A stretch of DNA of 7,999 bases from NCBI GenBank assembly GCA_017849395.1, contig JAFIHO010000115.1, positions 1 to 7,999 on the forward strand. The letters run 5' to 3'. How positions within the stretch are numbered: position 1 is the first letter of the stretch; the number at the start of each line of letters is the position of its first letter. Made by a program: the position numbers and the translations under genes. Positions 6,420 to 7,999 of the stretch are shown piece after piece. The notes below the pieces were generated by a model. The model ran no database searches. It was not told where the DNA came from and saw nothing but the letters and a program-made list of their open reading frames with translations. Origin of the DNA: Hyphomicrobiales bacterium. Lineage in GTDB: Bacteria; Pseudomonadota; Alphaproteobacteria; Micropepsales; Micropepsaceae.

Positions 6420-6434
6420 GGGCACGGCGTGCCC
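6420..6434. repeat. 15-bp palindrome in the regulator-kinase gap
   Basis: GGGCACG at 6420-6426 is mirrored by CGTGCCC at 6428-6434 around a single central G. A second palindrome, AACCGGTT, sits at 6411-6418. The pair lies in the 99-nt gap between the response regulator stop and the kinase start. It could be a protein-binding site or an mRNA hairpin affecting relative expression of the two genes. Short GC palindromes also arise by chance in such DNA. Confidence 0.35.
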
Positions 6435-6459
6435 TCCCGCTTCTGCCGGCCGTCGCTTG

Positions 6460-7134
6460 CTAGGCCGCACGGATCATGTAGCCCGCGCCGCGCACGGTGT
6501 GCAGCAGCGGCGCCTGGAAGCCCTTGTCGATCTTGGCGCGCAGGCGGGAAATATGAACATCGATGACATTGGTCTGGGGATCGAAATGATATTCCCACAC
6601 GCTTTCCAGCAGCATGGTGCGTGTCACCACCTGTCCGGCATGGCGCATCAGATATTCCAGCAAACGGAATTCACGGGGCTGAAGCTCGATGCCCTGGCCG
6701 CTGCGTTTGGCGGCGCGGGTGAGAAGATCCAGTTCCAGATCGCCCACTTCCAGCCGCGTCTTGACGCCAACCGGGGAGCGGCGGCGCATCAGCGCGTCGA
6801 TGCGCGCCAGCAGTTCGACAAAGGCATAGGGCTTGGTGAGATAATCGTCGCCGCCAGCCTTCAGCCCCTTCACGCGGTCATCGACTTCCGACAATGCGGA
6901 GAGAAAAAGCACTGGCGTCGAATTGCCATGCTCGCGCATCTCGGCCACCACGCCCAGCCCATCCATCTTGGGCAACATGCGGTCGATGATGGCCACGTCA
7001 TATGGACGCGACAGCGCCAGGGAAAGTCCCATATCGCCATCGGCGGCGTCGTCCACCACATGGCCGGATTCTTTCAGGCCCTGAACCAGATAGCGTTGCG
7101 CCTCCAGATCGTCTTCCACCACAAGAATGCGCAT
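6460..7134 (-). CDS. OmpR/PhoB-family response regulator
   Basis: This 224-residue DNA-binding regulator is the presumed partner of the downstream kinase. The receiver domain (about 1-117) has acidic-pocket D8 and D9, phospho-accepting D51 (IIDRMLPKMDG), conserved S79 and K101 (KPYAF). The winged-helix domain (about 127-222) has LQPREFRLLEYLMRHAGQVV, a recognition-helix region NVIDVHISRLRAKID, and the wing TVRGAGYMIR. I choose the ATG at 7134 because GGGAG lies 5 nt upstream (7140-7144). A TTG five codons earlier, at 7149, is open but has no ribosome site. It resembles regulators of the CpxR/QseB type, but I cannot assign a specific target or name. The gap to htrA is 122 nt and holds two GC-rich hairpins. 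Confidence 0.95.
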   Translation of the reverse strand: MRILVVEDDLEAQRYLVQGLKESGHVVDDAADGDMGLSLALSRPYDVAIIDRMLPKMDGLGVVAEMREHGNSTPVLFLSALSEVDDRVKGLKAGGDDYLTKPYAFVELLARIDALMRRRSPVGVKTRLEVGDLELDLLTRAAKRSGQGIELQPREFRLLEYLMRHAGQVVTRTMLLESVWEYHFDPQTNVIDVHISRLRAKIDKGFQAPLLHTVRGAGYMIRAA

Positions 7135-7176
7135 GCCGTCTCCCGACAAAGGGTTGCTCCAAACAGGGTCCGCGCC

Positions 7177-7247
7177 GGCGGCGGCTGCTGGGGGGAGGGT
7201 AGCCGCCGCCAGCGCGGGAGCGGGCGGCAGGGGGGAGCCGCCGCCCG
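7177..7247 (-). repeat. Two GC-rich hairpins with mutually exclusive pairing, between htrA and the regulator
   Basis: GGCGGCGGCT at 7177-7186 pairs perfectly with AGCCGCCGCC at 7201-7210 (10 bp). CGGGCGGC at 7221-7228 pairs with GCCGCCCG at 7240-7247 (8 bp). AGCCGCCGCC also recurs at 7236-7245, so the arm at 7177-7186 could pair with either copy. There is no T-run after either hairpin on the minus strand, so they are not classical terminators. They may cause pausing or mRNA processing that lowers regulator expression relative to htrA. Low-complexity GC sequence makes chance repeats likely. Confidence 0.4.
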
Positions 7248-7256
7248 TATCAATCG

Positions 7257-7922
7257 TTACGTCTGACCGATATCGACCGCGAAAAAGCCGGTCCCGCCCG
7301 ACTGCCGCGCTACAAGAAGCAGAACGCTCTTGCGGCCGCCATTGCGGGCTTCCGCGATGCCCGCCTGTACATCGGCCGGGCTGCGCACGACACGGCTGCC
7401 GATCTTCAGCACGACATCGCCGGGCTGCAGGCCCTTGTCGGCGGCGTCGCTTTCGGGATCGACCTTGGTGATGACAACGCCATTCACCTCGTCATTGAGG
7501 TTGAAGGCGCGGCGCGTTTCGGGCGTCAGCGATGACAGGCCAAGGCCCATCGCACTGGCCGAGGGACCGGCGGCAGCGCCGCCGCCCTGCGCATTGGACG
7601 CGAGCTTGTCATCCGGACGCGCGCCGATGGTGACCTTGATCTGGGTCGGCTTGCCCTGGCGGTTGATATTGAAGGTGGTCGTCCGCCCGGCGGTCAGGTT
7701 GGCCACACGGCGAACCACATCGCGCGAGTCATCGACCTGCTGGCCGTCGATGGCAAGGATGACGTCACCCTGCTCGAAGCCCGCCTTGGCGGCCGGGCCA
7801 TTCGGCACGACGCTGGCAACCAGCGCGCCCTTGTTCTCTTTCAGGCCCATCGCCCCGGCGATGTCGGGCGTGACCGGCTGGATTTCCACGCCGAGCCAGC
7901 CGCGATTGACGCGGCCATGATC
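7257..7922 (-). CDS. HtrA/DegP-family serine protease, C-terminal fragment with two PDZ domains
   Basis: The homologous frame covers 221 residues. It begins with DHGRVNRGWLGVEIQPVTP, the usual junction into the first PDZ domain of Do-type periplasmic proteases. PDZ1 spans about residues 8-100 (NGPAAKAGFEQGDVILAIDG). A Gly/Ala-rich linker follows, then PDZ2 at about 126-215 (AADKGLQPGDVVLKIGSRVV). The chymotrypsin-like protease domain, with its His-Asp-Ser triad, should lie to the right. Instead the codon just before the first Asp is TAG (7923-7925) and the sequence turns AT-rich. The fragment is therefore either cut by a sequence artefact or a real breakpoint. A GTG at 7889 could be called as a start, but it lies inside the PDZ1 fold. 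In intact form the protein would degrade or refold misfolded envelope proteins. It precedes the response regulator by 122 nt. Confidence 0.88.
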   Translation of the reverse strand, partial: DHGRVNRGWLGVEIQPVTPDIAGAMGLKENKGALVASVVPNGPAAKAGFEQGDVILAIDGQQVDDSRDVVRRVANLTAGRTTTFNINRQGKPTQIKVTIGARPDDKLASNAQGGGAAAGPSASAMGLGLSSLTPETRRAFNLNDEVNGVVITKVDPESDAADKGLQPGDVVLKIGSRVVRSPADVQAGIAEARNGGRKSVLLLVARQSGGTGFFAVDIGQT

Positions 7923-7999
7923 CTACATGTCCAATCATAAGTCTAATCTACTATAGAAAACATCCTATATATAAATATAATAAAATATACTAAAAATAA
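7923..7999. other. Foreign-looking AT-rich tail with abrupt boundary inside htrA
   Basis: Composition drops from GC-rich coding sequence to roughly one-fifth G+C within a few bases of 7923, and becomes near-pure A/T after about 7965. The htrA frame ends at exactly this boundary, with no continuing homology in any frame that I can see. No terminal inverted repeat, target duplication or gene is visible in the 77 bases. Possible causes are a chimeric or error-rich contig end, an AT-rich mobile element, or a rearrangement. Confidence 0.75.

Noticed and set aside
7923..7999. Insertion sequence end
   Set aside because: No terminal inverted repeat, target-site duplication or transposase segment can be seen in 77 bases, so a named element is unsupported.

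Overview
The window looks like a chromosomal segment of a GC-rich alphaproteobacterium. The supporting signs are a glnE of alphaproteobacterial type next to an HtrA/two-component cluster, strong G/C preference at third codon positions, and two exact matches to the alphaproteobacterial general-stress sigma factor (EcfG) promoter consensus. I cannot name the genus.

Layout, left to right. (1) The window opens inside a minus-strand msrA encoding an exported methionine sulfoxide reductase; its C-terminus lies off the left edge. (2) Divergent from it, on the plus strand at 499-1806, is a compact cluster of three very small single-helix membrane proteins (57, 49 and 24 residues) followed by a four-helix membrane protein of 275 residues. 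Two of the junctions are TGATG stop/start overlaps. GGAAC-N16-CGTT motifs lie upstream of the first gene (437-461) and of the third (856-880), so the cluster is probably a general-stress-response locus. (3) A minus-strand tRNA-Gly(GCC) at 1856-1930 has its own well-formed promoter just beyond glnE. (4) From 2000 to the right end, all genes are on the minus strand. In transcription order they are the C-terminal part of an HtrA/DegP-like protease, an OmpR-family response regulator, a HAMP-containing sensor histidine kinase, and glnE, the bifunctional adenylyltransferase that controls glutamine synthetase.

How they may work together. The htrA/regulator/kinase set has the composition of an envelope-stress module. 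glnE follows the kinase but appears to have its own promoter, a perfect TATAAT almost touching its start codon, with no visible Shine-Dalgarno. The exported MsrA and the stress-promoter membrane cluster fit the same envelope-protection theme, although no direct link is visible.

The last ~77 bases (7923-7999) are extremely AT-rich and cut the htrA reading frame with an immediate stop. This is either a contig-end or chimeric assembly artefact, or a real insertion breakpoint. No CRISPR array, insertion sequence, prophage gene or recognisable defence system is present. The least described part of the window is the stress-promoter micro-protein cluster. Every gap between genes is under 130 bases.
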